Part shown: in pieces, positions 54,294 to 63,721 of the stretch
Position numbering within the stretch: position 1 is the first letter of the stretch
Layout of the letters: each line of letters opens with the position of its first letter
Assembly (NCBI GenBank): GCA_963575645.1
Contig: OY754464.1
Span: forward strand, 68,422,948 to 68,486,947
Source: Xanthostigma xanthostigma
Lineage: Eukaryota > Arthropoda > Insecta > Raphidioptera > Raphidiidae
Direction of reading: 5' to 3'
DNA length: 64,000 nucleotides
Program-made: the position numbers and the translations under genes
The notes under the pieces: generated by a model
Databases searched by the model: none
Seen by the model: the letters and a program-made list of their open reading frames with translations, nothing else
Told to the model about the DNA's origin: nothing

Positions 54294-55196
54294 GGGTAGG
54301 ACGGGGGAATGGCGTTCACTTAAGGAAAACATGGTGTATTTTTTAAATTATTTATTATGAATCAAAATTAACAAGAGTAAGAAAGTCTTTAATTATCGAG
54401 TAATCAACAATTTAACAACAAATGCATATATCTTTCACCTACTAGTAGTAGGAAAACATTATTAAAAAAACATGTTTGAGCGGCATTGCCCCTGCCTTTG
54501 GGTAATGCCGCTCAGGGTCTCATAAAGAAGTGTACCCAATCCAATCTGGTTGTTTTGCTGCTTTGATCAAAATTGTTTTTGATATTGTTGCGCTCAGCAA
54601 ATTTATAAACAAGTTTAGGCAAATCTGCAACATTGAGTTCATAATATAGCGAGCCCAGCAACTTAACTTGTTCAGCAATTTCAGTTTCTTGCTGTTGGGT
54701 GGAAAACGGGCTTCTTCGGTCCAAGCCGCTTTAGCGGTGCTCCTTTGACGATTTCTTGGCATATCTATCTAAAACAATAAAAAAATAAGTCACTAAGGGG
54801 TAATGGCGCTCAGATGAGCGGTATAACCCCAACCGGTCGTTTTGTAATTAATTTGAAATTTTAAAAAAGTCATACACGATTGTTGAAAATTGACTGCAAT
54901 ATCACAAAATAGAATAGTTTATTGGCAGAAAAGTAAAATTAGTAATTAAATAAGCATTAAAGTTTTGGACTTACCGACAAAAAACACCTAATTAAAAATT
55001 AGATCAGTACGGCCGCAAACAAAGAAACGCTCTTCACGGTCACATGACGCGAGCTGACTGTCCGTTTGCAACGCTGTCTATTAGAGGCCCCCTCCCCTCG
55101 CGCTTCACGCGACGTGACGTGTCGCTACGTTTCTTTTTGACAGAGTTACAGAGGTGAGCGCCATTACCCAGTGAGCGCTATTCCCCCACCCTCCCC
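54294..55196 (-). mobile_element. Pogo-like transposon relic with GC-rich ends
   Basis: GGGTAGGACGGGGGAATGGC at the left is inverted as ATTCCCCCACCCTCCCC at the right, with TA on both sides (54292-54293 and 55197-55198). GCGCTCA/TGAGCGC motifs recur inside (54478, 54803, 55155, 55171). It holds a frameshifted transposase N-terminus on the minus strand. Confidence 0.85.
54512..54762 (-). pseudogene. Pogo/Tigger transposase DNA-binding region, frameshifted
   Basis: One minus frame starts MPRNRQRSTAKAAWTEEAR. After a frame change the other continues SPFSTQQQETEIAEQVKLLG then SLYYELNVADLPKLVYKFAE and RNNIKNNF...DWVHFFMRP. This matches the paired helix-turn-helix (CENP-B type) of pogo transposases: a helix with E-x-x-L, then L...A...FA..N.I...F, then DW...F..RH/P. 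The DDE domain is absent. One indel near the start of the second frame breaks it, so it is inactive. It lies inside the 54294-55196 element. Confidence 0.82.
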
Positions 55197-55298
55197 TATA
55201 TTGAACAGGATGTACTTCTTAAAACTTGCGTTATATATATATATACGGATAACGTAGAAATCCACACAAGATAAATTTATTAAAAATCTTTAATTAGC

Positions 55299-55329
55299 GA
55301 CTAGTTTCGGCCAACATGGCCATCATCAG
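55299..55329 (-). ncRNA. Hammerhead ribozyme-like core, left arm
   Basis: Minus-strand CTGATGA (55329-55323), helix II GGCC/GGCC, GAAA (55308-55305), the palindrome ACTAGT (55305-55300) and C at 55299. This is the exact inverted equivalent of the right-arm core. Confidence 0.7.
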
Positions 55330-56010
55330 GCTTATCATACAAAAAACTAGAATGAAAGTAATAAAAATACAACAATTAGGTTAATCTTAAGGTTCACAAT
55401 GCATTAATTTGAATACATAATATTAAATACCTTATAATATGTTGAGAAGGCATTCATTGTCCAAAAAAAGAAGAGTTGATAAAACATTATTGAATACAAA
55501 TTCAATCATTGAACAAACAATATTTTAATAAAAATCATTGAATGATGAAACAAAGTCATCTTGTTAAACATTAAGTTTAAGTTTTGTAAAAACTTTTTTT
55601 ATCAAATGCAAAAAACTACGTCTGGAACTGATAATTGTGTCAAGTGAGTAATTCTATTCTCTATAGTCTATATTATAACTATAACCGCCATTCTTTTCAC
55701 TTGACACAATTATCAGTTCCAGACGTAGTTTTTTGCATTTGATAAAAAAAGTTTTTACAAAACTTAAACTTAATGTTTAACAAGATGACTTTGTTTCATC
55801 ATTCAATGATTTTTATTAAAATATTGTTTGTTCAATGATTGAATTTGTATTCAATAATGTTTTATCAACTCTTCTTTTTTTGGACAATGAATGCCTTCTC
55901 AACATATTATAAGGTATTTAATATTATGTATTCAAATTAATGCATTGTGAACCTTAAGATTAACCTAATTGTTGTATTTTTATTACTTTCATTCTAGTTT
56001 TTTGTATGAT

Positions 56011-56048
56011 AAGCCTGATGATGGCCATGTTGGCCGAAACTAGTCGCT
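56011..56048 (+). ncRNA. Hammerhead ribozyme-like core, right arm
   Basis: CTGATGA (56015-56021), helix II GGCC-ATGTT-GGCC, GAAA (56036-56039), self-complementary ACTAGT (56039-56044) as helix III and GUC with C17 at 56045. The next bases GCT pair with AGC just before CTGATGA to start helix I. CUGAUGA, GAAA and a GUC cleavage triplet are the textbook consensus. Helix III is 2 bp with a 2-base loop as a monomer, or 6 bp in a dimer. Confidence 0.72.
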
Positions 56049-56234
56049 AATTAAAGATTTTTAATAAATTTATCTTGTGTGGATTTCTACGTTATCCGTA
56101 TATATACTCCCCTATATTGTTTTTTTTTTATGCTAATGGATTTTGCCGAAGCATATATTATTCAAAATAAAAAAAAAATAAATAAAGAAACTACATGCAT
56201 GTGCCTTCTTGTATAATAATAATCTTTACTTTTT

Positions 56235-56655
56235 AGGGTTCCGGACCCAACGGGGGCCCTATCTCTAAGCCTCTGCTGTCCGTTCGTCTGTCTGTCAGCG
56301 GGCTGTATCTCATGAACCGTAATAGGTAGAGAGTTGAAATTTTCACAAAGTGTGTATTTCTATTGTTATTATAACAGCAAATAATGAAAAACCAATATGG
56401 CGAATTTCAAAATGGTCACCATGCAAACTATAAAAATCCCTGATTAAATTGATATTAATGAGTGTTCAGTCCTATTAACAATATACGAAAATGAAAGAAA
56501 AAAGATTTGTATTTTAAAACGGCCGCCATTAAAATTTAAAAAAATTCGATTAAATTGGTATTGGTCATGCGTGTAAAAATTACATAGTGTTATATCTTGT
56601 AAGATGGTACGGAACCCTTCGTGTGCGTGTCCAACTCGCACTTGACCATTTTTTT
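56235..56655 (+). repeat. Lepidopteran-type interspersed repeat (GGGTTCCG...)
   Basis: It begins AGGGTTCCGGACCCAACGGG, continues CTCTGCTGTCCGTTCGTCTG and GGGCTGTATCTCATGAACCG, and ends GGTACGGAACCCTTCGTGTG...ACTCGCACTTGACCATTTTT. I recognise this layout as a dispersed repeat abundant in moths and butterflies. The 5S-like insert present in some family members is not seen here. Confidence 0.8.
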
Positions 56656-57212
56656 ATATCTGACTGCAGTCAAATTACCGATTAGTAATATTTTAGCTAT
56701 TTATAATCATAAAATAATTAACCGAGTTGTTCAGATAGTGGCGTTTTTAAAATACAAGTAATTTTTTCGCATATAGCTTCGTTGAGAAAATGAAATCAAT
56801 ATTTTCCATACATATTATATAATTCTAAAGTTAAATTATAGGTTGCAGTACATATTTCACTAAATATAGCTTCCACCGTTGAGGTAATAAAATCATCACC
56901 TTTATAGGGTCATAAATTCAGGGAGAAGTAATCACCATTACATTGGTTAGGCTTATATTAAACGTTCAGAGAAAGAATAAAGTGGTATCACCATTTTATA
57001 TTTTATTTGCTGCTCATAATAATTTATATTGCACTGCCGGGGGCTAAAATGTTTCTGAAATCATTTTGTATTACACTTTTTTTACTGCTTTTGCTTTGTC
57101 GATTGGCTGCACTCACACCAAACGCGTTCCACTTATATTTTTTCTACGAGCAAATCATTTCTAAGTGTTTTCAAATACTTGACGACAGAATTTTAAACAT
57201 AGATTTTTCTGT
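56656..57212. other. Unassigned DNA
   Basis: A 75-codon frame (57007-57234) begins with a hydrophobic stretch but overlaps the start of repeat A4 and resembles no known protein. Confidence 0.4.
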
Positions 57213-57530
57213 ATTGCACATACCTCTAAATTAACGGTATGTATCGTTTTGTGCTTTAGAGGTAACTTTCGTTCATACAAGAAGTTATATCTATAGGTTA
57301 ATTTGCACGAAATCCATTCAAATTGTAGCTTTTTAAAAAGGGGAGATTCTGTTCTATAAAACGGAACCGTTTTTAGATTGATTCAGGTTTATAATTAGTC
57401 CTAAAATTGTAATTGAAAGTTTCGAATAGCAGCTGTTGTCGATTGATCTGTACGTACGTCCGAGCTCTACAGATCGCAATTTTGGTCGGATCGCCTTGGT
57501 TTATATTTTATTCACTTTGTTTACTATCAG
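57213..57530 (+). mobile_element. Family A, 5' part only (copy A4)
   Basis: It runs from TATTGCACATACCTCTAAAT through CAAGAAGTTATATC and CTACAGATCGCAATTTTGGT to TTTGTTTACTATCAG. The tRNA-like 3' half is missing and the sequence joins directly to a MITE D end. Confidence 0.82.
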
Positions 57531-57655
57531 ACATTTATATCGGCAGTAAACATAATTATGTTTGGTGAGTTGAATTATCGCTATTTTATTCGGAAGAATA
57601 GCTACCTGAAGAACAAATGAACCGAATACTTAAGTTCGGTGAATGTGGCCATTTA
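57531..57655 (+). mobile_element. MITE D right-end fragment
   Basis: ATTTATATCGGCAGTAAACA, CTACCTGAAGAACAAATGAA and TTCGGTGAATGTGGCCAT match 15025-15140. Confidence 0.8.
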
Positions 57656-58036
57656 TCAAACAAAAAGTACACAGATATCTAAACAAGGACGTATTGTTTC
57701 GTTATAAAGGATGACATCATGACCATTACGTTTTATGTATGGATATTGATGAAAAACTAACTAATCGCGAGAAATATCTTTGCAATAGAGAGTTTTTTGT
57801 TTTAAAAGAGTTCGTTGTAAAGCGTTTAGACTACTCTTTTATTGCAATTTTGAAATTTGAATAATTGTTTGTTGATAAATAGATCTACGACATTCCGCTT
57901 TATGAACATTCCTTAAAACAGTGGAGCTAAATGAAGTTTTAAATATGATATAATAAGTACTCTGTTACATATACGACGTATTACATTTCATATGTATACG
58001 TGGCGATAAAGTATGTACCTATGTGTATTTAATTAA
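57656..58036. other. Unassigned DNA
   Basis: Nothing was recognised. Confidence 0.4.
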
Positions 58037-58037
58037 A

Positions 58038-58650
58038 TCTATACTAATATATAAAGTTCAAGAGTTTGTTTGTTTGTTTGTTTGAACGCGCTAATCTGAA
58101 AAACTACTGGTTCAAATAGAATTTTTTTTTTGTAGGATAGCCCATTTATCGAGGAAGCCTATAGGCTATATAATATCACGCTACGACCATTAGGAGCGGA
58201 GCATTAATGAAAAATGTTGCAAAATGTATCTCAAAAATAAGCTTCTATTCAGGTGAAATGCACTAACTAAATATACTCATATTAACGTTGTGACCACACA
58301 ACGTCGGGTGGCTCAATCGGTAGAGCATGCGACTGTCAATATCAGGATCGTGGGTTCACGTTGGGCGAAAATATTTTTATTTTTTTTTTATTTTCTACAT
58401 TGCTTTCTTCTAAGGCTTACATTTAAATTAATTTTAATTTTATTTAATTAATTAAAAAAAAATATTAGTTTAAAAAAGTAGGTATAAATACTGCTTTTTT
58501 ATCGACAAAAGCTTTTGAACGGTAACTCCGATCATCATGAAATTTGGACACAACATTCATCTCGGTAAACTAAGATGAATGTGTGTACCCATGTTCCTCC
58601 CTTCCCCATTCGTTCTTTTACACCCGGGTGAAACCGGACGGGACCGCTAG
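58038..58650 (+). mobile_element. Helitron-like element carrying a tRNA-like sequence (copy 2)
   Basis: It starts TCTATACTAATATATAAAGT after A and ends CGGACGGGACCGCTAG before T, with palindrome CACCCGGGTG (58621-58630) near the 3' end. It aligns with the minus-strand copy at 17833-18565 over its length. It contains (GTTT)n near the 5' end and no coding region. The clean A/T insertion site at both copies supports Helitron mobility. Confidence 0.9.
58303..58372 (+). tRNA. tRNA-like sequence inside a Helitron
   Basis: GTCGGGTGGCTCAATCGGTA then GAGCATGCGACTGTCAATAT then CAGGATCGTGGGTTCACGTT. The D arm GCTC...GAGC is intact. The anticodon region GACTGTCAAT resembles an Asn/Asp-type tRNA, and the T arm is decayed. 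It occupies the same place as the Lys-like unit in the copy at 17833-18565. Confidence 0.68.
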
Positions 58651-58811
58651 TAATTTATATTTCTTTGAAACGCTGTATTTACTATTGAAATTAATCGTAC
58701 AAATGAATGATATGATCTCATTCCTGAAGCGATTTTGGGTTTAAACTGTCATAATGTCAACAAGGGTTAAATTTCCCTAATTCTTATAATAACAATAATA
58801 ATTTGTTGTTA

Positions 58812-59375
58812 GCTTATAGGCTGTGTGTACGAAGCCTACTAGCGCCGCTAGTGGGTAATAGAAAATTATCTAACTCACTTTTTATGGAAATCGCGACATG
58901 TTCTATGGTGATAAGTCAAAAACTTTAGTTGGTCATGATGTGTCAAAAAAATGTAATAAGGAAAACTGCTGTTGATTTTATATACAAAAAAATTTATATT
59001 GTAATGCATTATATAAATAGCATAACATAAACAGTACGTGAGAATTATTTATTTATCAATTATGATGTACAATATATAAATAATTAATTTGTTTACACTG
59101 ACAGCGTAACGTCAAATTATGGCACCAACGATCTTTATTTTACTTAAATCGCCATCAGCGCAACAGCCCGGAACACAACAAGCATTTCCAGATCGCCTAG
59201 TTTTGCCCATGTTTTCTTTGCAAAATTTATAAAATTATAACTATTTTCACTTTTAATAAACATTGCTCATTGACATACGGAAAATTTGAGTTTGAAGTTT
59301 CCCCTAGTGTTCACCACAAACGCTCGCATCGATAAATTTGTAACTCCGCCTCCTTGCACATAGCCCATAGCTGAA
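58812..59375 (-). mobile_element. Possible P-like MITE carrying a THAP exon stub
   Basis: TAGCTTATAGGCTGTGTGTA near the left and GCACATAGCCCATAGCTG near the right are imperfect inverted repeats (about 26 bp). The interval contains a minus-strand THAP-like coding start. P elements encode THAP-domain transposases, which makes a P-type origin plausible. No exact 8-bp target duplication was found. Confidence 0.5.
59144..59210 (-). pseudogene. THAP zinc-finger first-exon remnant
   Basis: A minus-strand ATG (59210-59208) opens MGKTRRSGNACCVPGCCADG and then DL, followed by AAGTAAAATA. The last could be a splice donor after 59144. The CCVPGC start is characteristic of THAP domains (C2CH zinc fingers binding DNA in P-type transposases and host factors). 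The rest of the finger is not adjacent; if real it would be in a second exon that I could not find. It may instead be the first exon of a host THAP gene running leftwards. Confidence 0.5.
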
Positions 59376-60089
59376 AATTGGATCCATGTTGATATAAGTC
59401 GTGAAACAGTTTGTACCTCCTCTATTTCCTGCAGTTTTTTTTATCTACTGTTTTTTTTTTTTTTTTTTTGTTATTTTGCACTGAAAATTGTTCATTACGT
59501 GCAAGCGAACAATAACCAATTAATGAAGCAAATCAATAACATGCAGCAACAATATTGTCAGCTACATGTATTTTAATATTAATGGACGTGTTAATTGGCA
59601 GACATTTTGTATTATACATCAGTGTTTTGTTTATGTGAAATATTTTCCTCCGTGCTTGCATGATATACTGTAGCCACAGGCTAACGGAGTTAGTTCGTAG
59701 CTTTGACGTTTACTTTTGTAGGTGCTTTTAATTAAAATATTAATTGCTTGTCATTTTATGTTTATTGTTTATGGAAAACAGTAATTAATAACATTTTTCA
59801 TTGTATTTATAAATACAAGTTTTTAAAGAAAATTAAAATATACGAATATATAAAGGACCCCGCACAAACCTTATGGGATTTGGTTCTCGGCTAAATTGAT
59901 CGAAAATGGTTTTATTTTATAGTTTAAAGGTCACTAAGAAAAAGTGTCTATGGGCGCATAGTCTAAAAGCCAATAGATGTTTAGCTACAGATATGTTTAG
60001 CTAGATTTTAGATATAGGAATATCTATTGACTTCACAACCAAGCGGGTAATTATCCTTATTGTCCATAACATTATTAGGGAGGTTTTCA
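59376..60089. other. Unassigned DNA
   Basis: A T-rich tract lies at 59450-59470. Nothing else was recognised. Confidence 0.4.
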
Positions 60090-60465
60090 ATAAATAAAAT
60101 TATCGACCAATTATTCAGACAAATATATTAACAAAAAATATATAAATTCAATACAATAACGTTTCGGTCCGGATTTGAATCTTTTTCAGAACTGATCTAA
60201 AAAATGTAAAAATTAATTAATAATTAGTATCTAAGTAATTGGTTTTTGATAAAAATTCGCATAAAGTTTTTAAATATCGAAATATTGAAAAATAATAACA
60301 AACATTTTTTATATTTTTTAGATCAGTTCTGAAGAAGCTCTAAATCCGGACCGAAACGTGAATGTATTAAATTTATGTATTTTTTGTTAATATTTTTGTC
60401 TGAAAAATTGGTCGATAATTTTATTTATTGAAAAGTTCTAATCTGACGTAAATCAAAGATTTGAT
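60090..60465. mobile_element. Repeat alpha pair in inverted orientation with hammerhead-like cores
   Basis: A minus-strand copy (60090-60210; core mutated to CTGAAAA) and a plus-strand copy (60300-60465; CTGAAGA at 60329-60335, GAAA at 60353-60356) face each other across about 90 bp. The plus copy ends with the outer flank AAAGTTCTAATCTGACG and CAAAGATTTG. Helix II is imperfect in both. Confidence 0.75.
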
Positions 60466-61079
60466 TATTAAGAAAGTTTCATGGCTAAACCATTTTAGTG
60501 TAAATTTGTCGCTTAGACAGTTTAAAAAAAAAAGTTTTGAGATACAAGCGTAGTAGTAATAGACGATATAATCAACTAGTACTCGTAACTGCTGCGAATG
60601 GCTCGGCGACATCGTCGCGTCGTGTCTGTTTCGCTGTTAGTTAATTAGTTGTCGCCAGATGGAATCGATGGCGCTACATTCAAGCTGACAGTTGTTGATT
60701 GATCACGTGGTCTGCGAAACACGCCATATCGACGATACGCGCTACTTCAACCGGCTTATCGGTTTGGTAACTTCAATATGCAGGCGAATGCAAACGTGCT
60801 ACAATCGACCGTGTTTTAGACTTGCTTAAGTGTGAATAGACATGATGAAAAATTTTGAAACCCAGTTCTATAATGTACAATGGTACAGGTCCTATTTCCG
60901 AAAAAAAAATTATTTCAGCAATAAATTGAATTTTTACGCAAATGATTGCAGTTTTATCTTTCTATTTCGAAGAAAGTGCGAAAACGCTTGTGACGTCACG
61001 TCTCAGTGACAGATAACATTAGATGTTGTATTTATGGGTGTAGAACTGTGGTTCAGAGTTATTTGTTTGAAAAATATGT
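60466..61079. other. Unassigned DNA
   Basis: 60600-60830 is more CG-rich (GGCTCGGCGACATCGTCGCG) and could be a promoter or exon remnant, but no reading frame is recognised. Confidence 0.4.
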
Positions 61080-61610
61080 TAATTTACTTAATAATATGAT
61101 TTCCAATACCTAAGTATTTTCTTAAAAGAAGGTACTTAGTAGTAAAAATAGTGCGGTTTTCTTTAGTCGCAACACGGAATAGGCACCATTTAATCATTGA
61201 CTTTCTAAGACTAAAAAAATCAGCATTCGCGATTATTTTGCACCCAAATTGTATAATAAAATTCCAGATTTTATTAAAGGTATGGAAATAAAAACCTTCA
61301 AAAAGGCCATAAAAAATACTTAATCGAAAGAGCTTTTTACAATGTTGAGGAATTTTTAAATTTATAATATTATTTGTTAAATATAGTGATCGTTTTCTTG
61401 TTTGTTTAAGTCAAATTTCTTTAATTAGAATTATTTATTTATTATGTCTAACGCTTGATGCTTAAATTTTTTAAAGCAATTTAGTAAGTGCTCGATGCTT
61501 TTAAAATATGTTGTTATATTGGTTATATATTTTATGTATTGTTGACGAATTTAAACCCTACATTGGGTCCATAATAATAAATCTATTTCTATTTCTATTT
61601 AATTAACCTG
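61080..61610 (+). mobile_element. CR1/Jockey-like LINE 3' fragment (pseudogene)
   Basis: Broken frames read ATRNRHHLIIDFLRLKK, then PKLYNKIPDFIKGMEIKTFK, then after a one-base shift KYLIERAFYNVEEFLNL. Together they form the recognisable C-terminus of CR1-type ORF2. The 3' UTR ends GGGTCCATAATAATAAATCT with a (TCTATT)n tail to about 61607. It is 5'-truncated and dead. The tail motif differs from the (ATT)n of the intact LINE at 7690-10907. Confidence 0.82.
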
Positions 61611-62720
61611 AAAAATAACCTATGATATAAGTGTTCTAAAATATCACAAAAAAATGAATAAACAACAAATCAATTAAATAATGCAGAAGTAAATGATCGC
61701 AACAAAAATTTAAGCGACGCGGTGATAATTTACTTCAAGTGTTTATATTCTCTTTGATTTAAGAAGGCTTGACGTCAGTCGGTGTTCAGTCAACATGCCC
61801 GTTTGCAGTATTATATATTTTTATTTTATTGAAAATCTTATTAATCTCAATGTTTATATTAACACTGGATCATTTTTTAGAATCCTTTCAACATAAATTT
61901 TTCTTTTAAATCGTTTATTCTTTGATTCTTTTATACTGTCATCATGCCTATTGGGATATCAACCGTCATTTAGGGTAAAGCGGAGAAGATGTCGCTTAAA
62001 AATGGTTTATATTAATTCACTCTAGACGCAGTTTAGTATGCACTTTTTTAGTATCTATCTACCAAATAACTGAATGGTTATAAAGCAATTCAACCAAATT
62101 TTGTATACTATTAAGTGATGATATTCCTTGAGGAATCATAAAGCCAATATTGTTTGCTGCCCTTGCCTTTCCATGTGTTCCACATAAGTACTGTATTAGT
62201 AGCTTTTATCAGAATTTAAGCCGCGTTGACACGTATTGACTTCATTACGAAATTTAAGAATTTTATAAAAATAAGGTATTTGATTACTTATTGAAATAAA
62301 ATCCTCACTTAACACACATAAGTTTACAGTTTTGTGAAAGTGAAGAAATAATTTAGGCATAGTAGCTGTAGTTAGCTATAATTTACACCCATTTATACTA
62401 CGCTTCGTTTGTACTCTAAACCCGTACTTCCACCGTATAGACACGTCCTGCCACCATTGTAGTCATTGATTTTTTTAAAAACGATTATTTTCTAATTATT
62501 TTTTTTTTGTTCCAGGTGAGTTGCATTTGCTTTTGAAAATCTGTCATTTAACTTTTTCTGACGTTACAATTTCGGCTACATTTGGTAAGTTATCGTTTTA
62601 ATCAAAATATAAGCTTTACAAAGTTTTTTTTTGTAATGTGGTAACAAATGTTACGTTATTTCGCTAACATCGAAATTAGAGAAGAAATAAAATAATACTA
62701 AGTAGTTATTGAGTCGCTCG
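61611..62720. other. Unassigned AT-rich DNA
   Basis: No gene or repeat boundary was recognised. Confidence 0.4.
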
Positions 62721-62724
62721 TTAA

Positions 62725-63140
62725 CTCTTTATTTTATTTTTATTTATTTATTTATTTAAAAACAATAAACACAACGGAACAGAAAGTTTCAAATAGTGTA
62801 CAAAATAAACAAAAAAAATCTTAAAATCAAATTAAAAAAATCAAAAAATCAAATAAAAAAAATCCAAATAATAATCCAAATTGATAGACGACAATCACAG
62901 TAAATGATTCATTAATTGTTTTAATGTAGCACAAAAAATGTCAATATTTAATTCATTGGCAGAGCTGCACGTATTAAACAGAGGGGAGTTAGCCATTTGA
63001 GACGTTTTTGAGAAAGGAAGATAAAACGTGGGAGTTTTACGGGTTCCTATTGATGTTGCATTGAAAGGGATAAGGCTAAGGAGATGCGGATCATCGACGT
63101 AGTTGTGAATAATTTTAAATAGGAATGTAATATATACTTG
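62725..63140 (-). mobile_element. LINE 3' fragment, minus strand
   Basis: The minus strand reads LFKIIHNYVDDPHLLSLIPF, then FYLPFSKTSQMANSPLFNTC and SSANELNIDIF, the C-terminal region of CR1/Jockey-type ORF2, followed by a frameshift and a stop. The tail is AAATA-rich (plus-strand TTTAT repeats 62729-62760). It is a decayed, 5'-truncated copy. Confidence 0.78.
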
Positions 63141-63202
63141 CTGAAACTAACAATCGATCAGAGATAAAAAAAATTGGACGTGGTAGTTGAATAAGTATAA
63201 TA

Positions 63203-63251
63203 ATATCGACATCATTAAAGTCTTCGCAGAGACTTTAATGATGTCGATATT
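63203..63251. repeat. Perfect hairpin, about 22-bp arms
   Basis: AATATCGACATCATTAAAGT then CT, a short CGCAG-type loop, then AGACTTTAATGATGTCGATA. It is isolated, with no associated gene. Confidence 0.85.
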
Positions 63252-63299
63252 TTAAGAATCCGTTACTCGAGGAGGCACGAAAATATGTTTTTGAACTAC

Positions 63300-63475
63300 C
63301 CTCTTTAAAATAGCTACTTTTCATGCCTGCATAGCGGTAGTAAAATGGCCCCTTTTGATACTAGTTCATAACGTAAAACAAAAATAATACGATTTTACTA
63401 CTAATTTTATAGTTATATTTGTGTCAGTTACCATTTCAATTTTTATGAGCGACAGAGAAGCAACGTCAGCGCTAA
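63300..63475 (+). repeat. Interspersed repeat H, copy 2
   Basis: TAGCTACTTTTCATGCCTGC, GTAAAACAAAAATAATACGA and GTGTCAGTTACCATTT match 15165-15330. Confidence 0.65.
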
Positions 63476-63721
63476 ACAGTCACACGTAAATATCAATATG
63501 TTTGAACGTGACCTGTCAAAAATATTGCAAATATACTTATTATGATGTCGATCGATAAGTATGTTCTATTAATTTTATTCTTACAATAACTCTAGATTTG
63601 TTAAACTTGATATCAGTTATTTTATTACGTTTTATTTAACTGTGTGTGTCTGTCCGGGTGGACAGATACATATTATTCATTTTTACTTATTTACCGTTGT
63701 AAGGCACGTAGCAATTACTGA

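Larger units (their letters stand above)
55238..56106. mobile_element. 869-bp palindrome with a hammerhead-like core in each arm
   Basis: Two 410-bp arms (55238-55647 and 55697-56106) appear identical in reverse complement, and every paired position checked sums to 111344, so there are no indels. A 49-bp spacer separates them. Each arm carries the motif CTGATGA, helix II, GAAAC. There is no coding region. Near-perfect identity suggests recent formation, or else an assembly or replication artefact. Confidence 0.93.
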
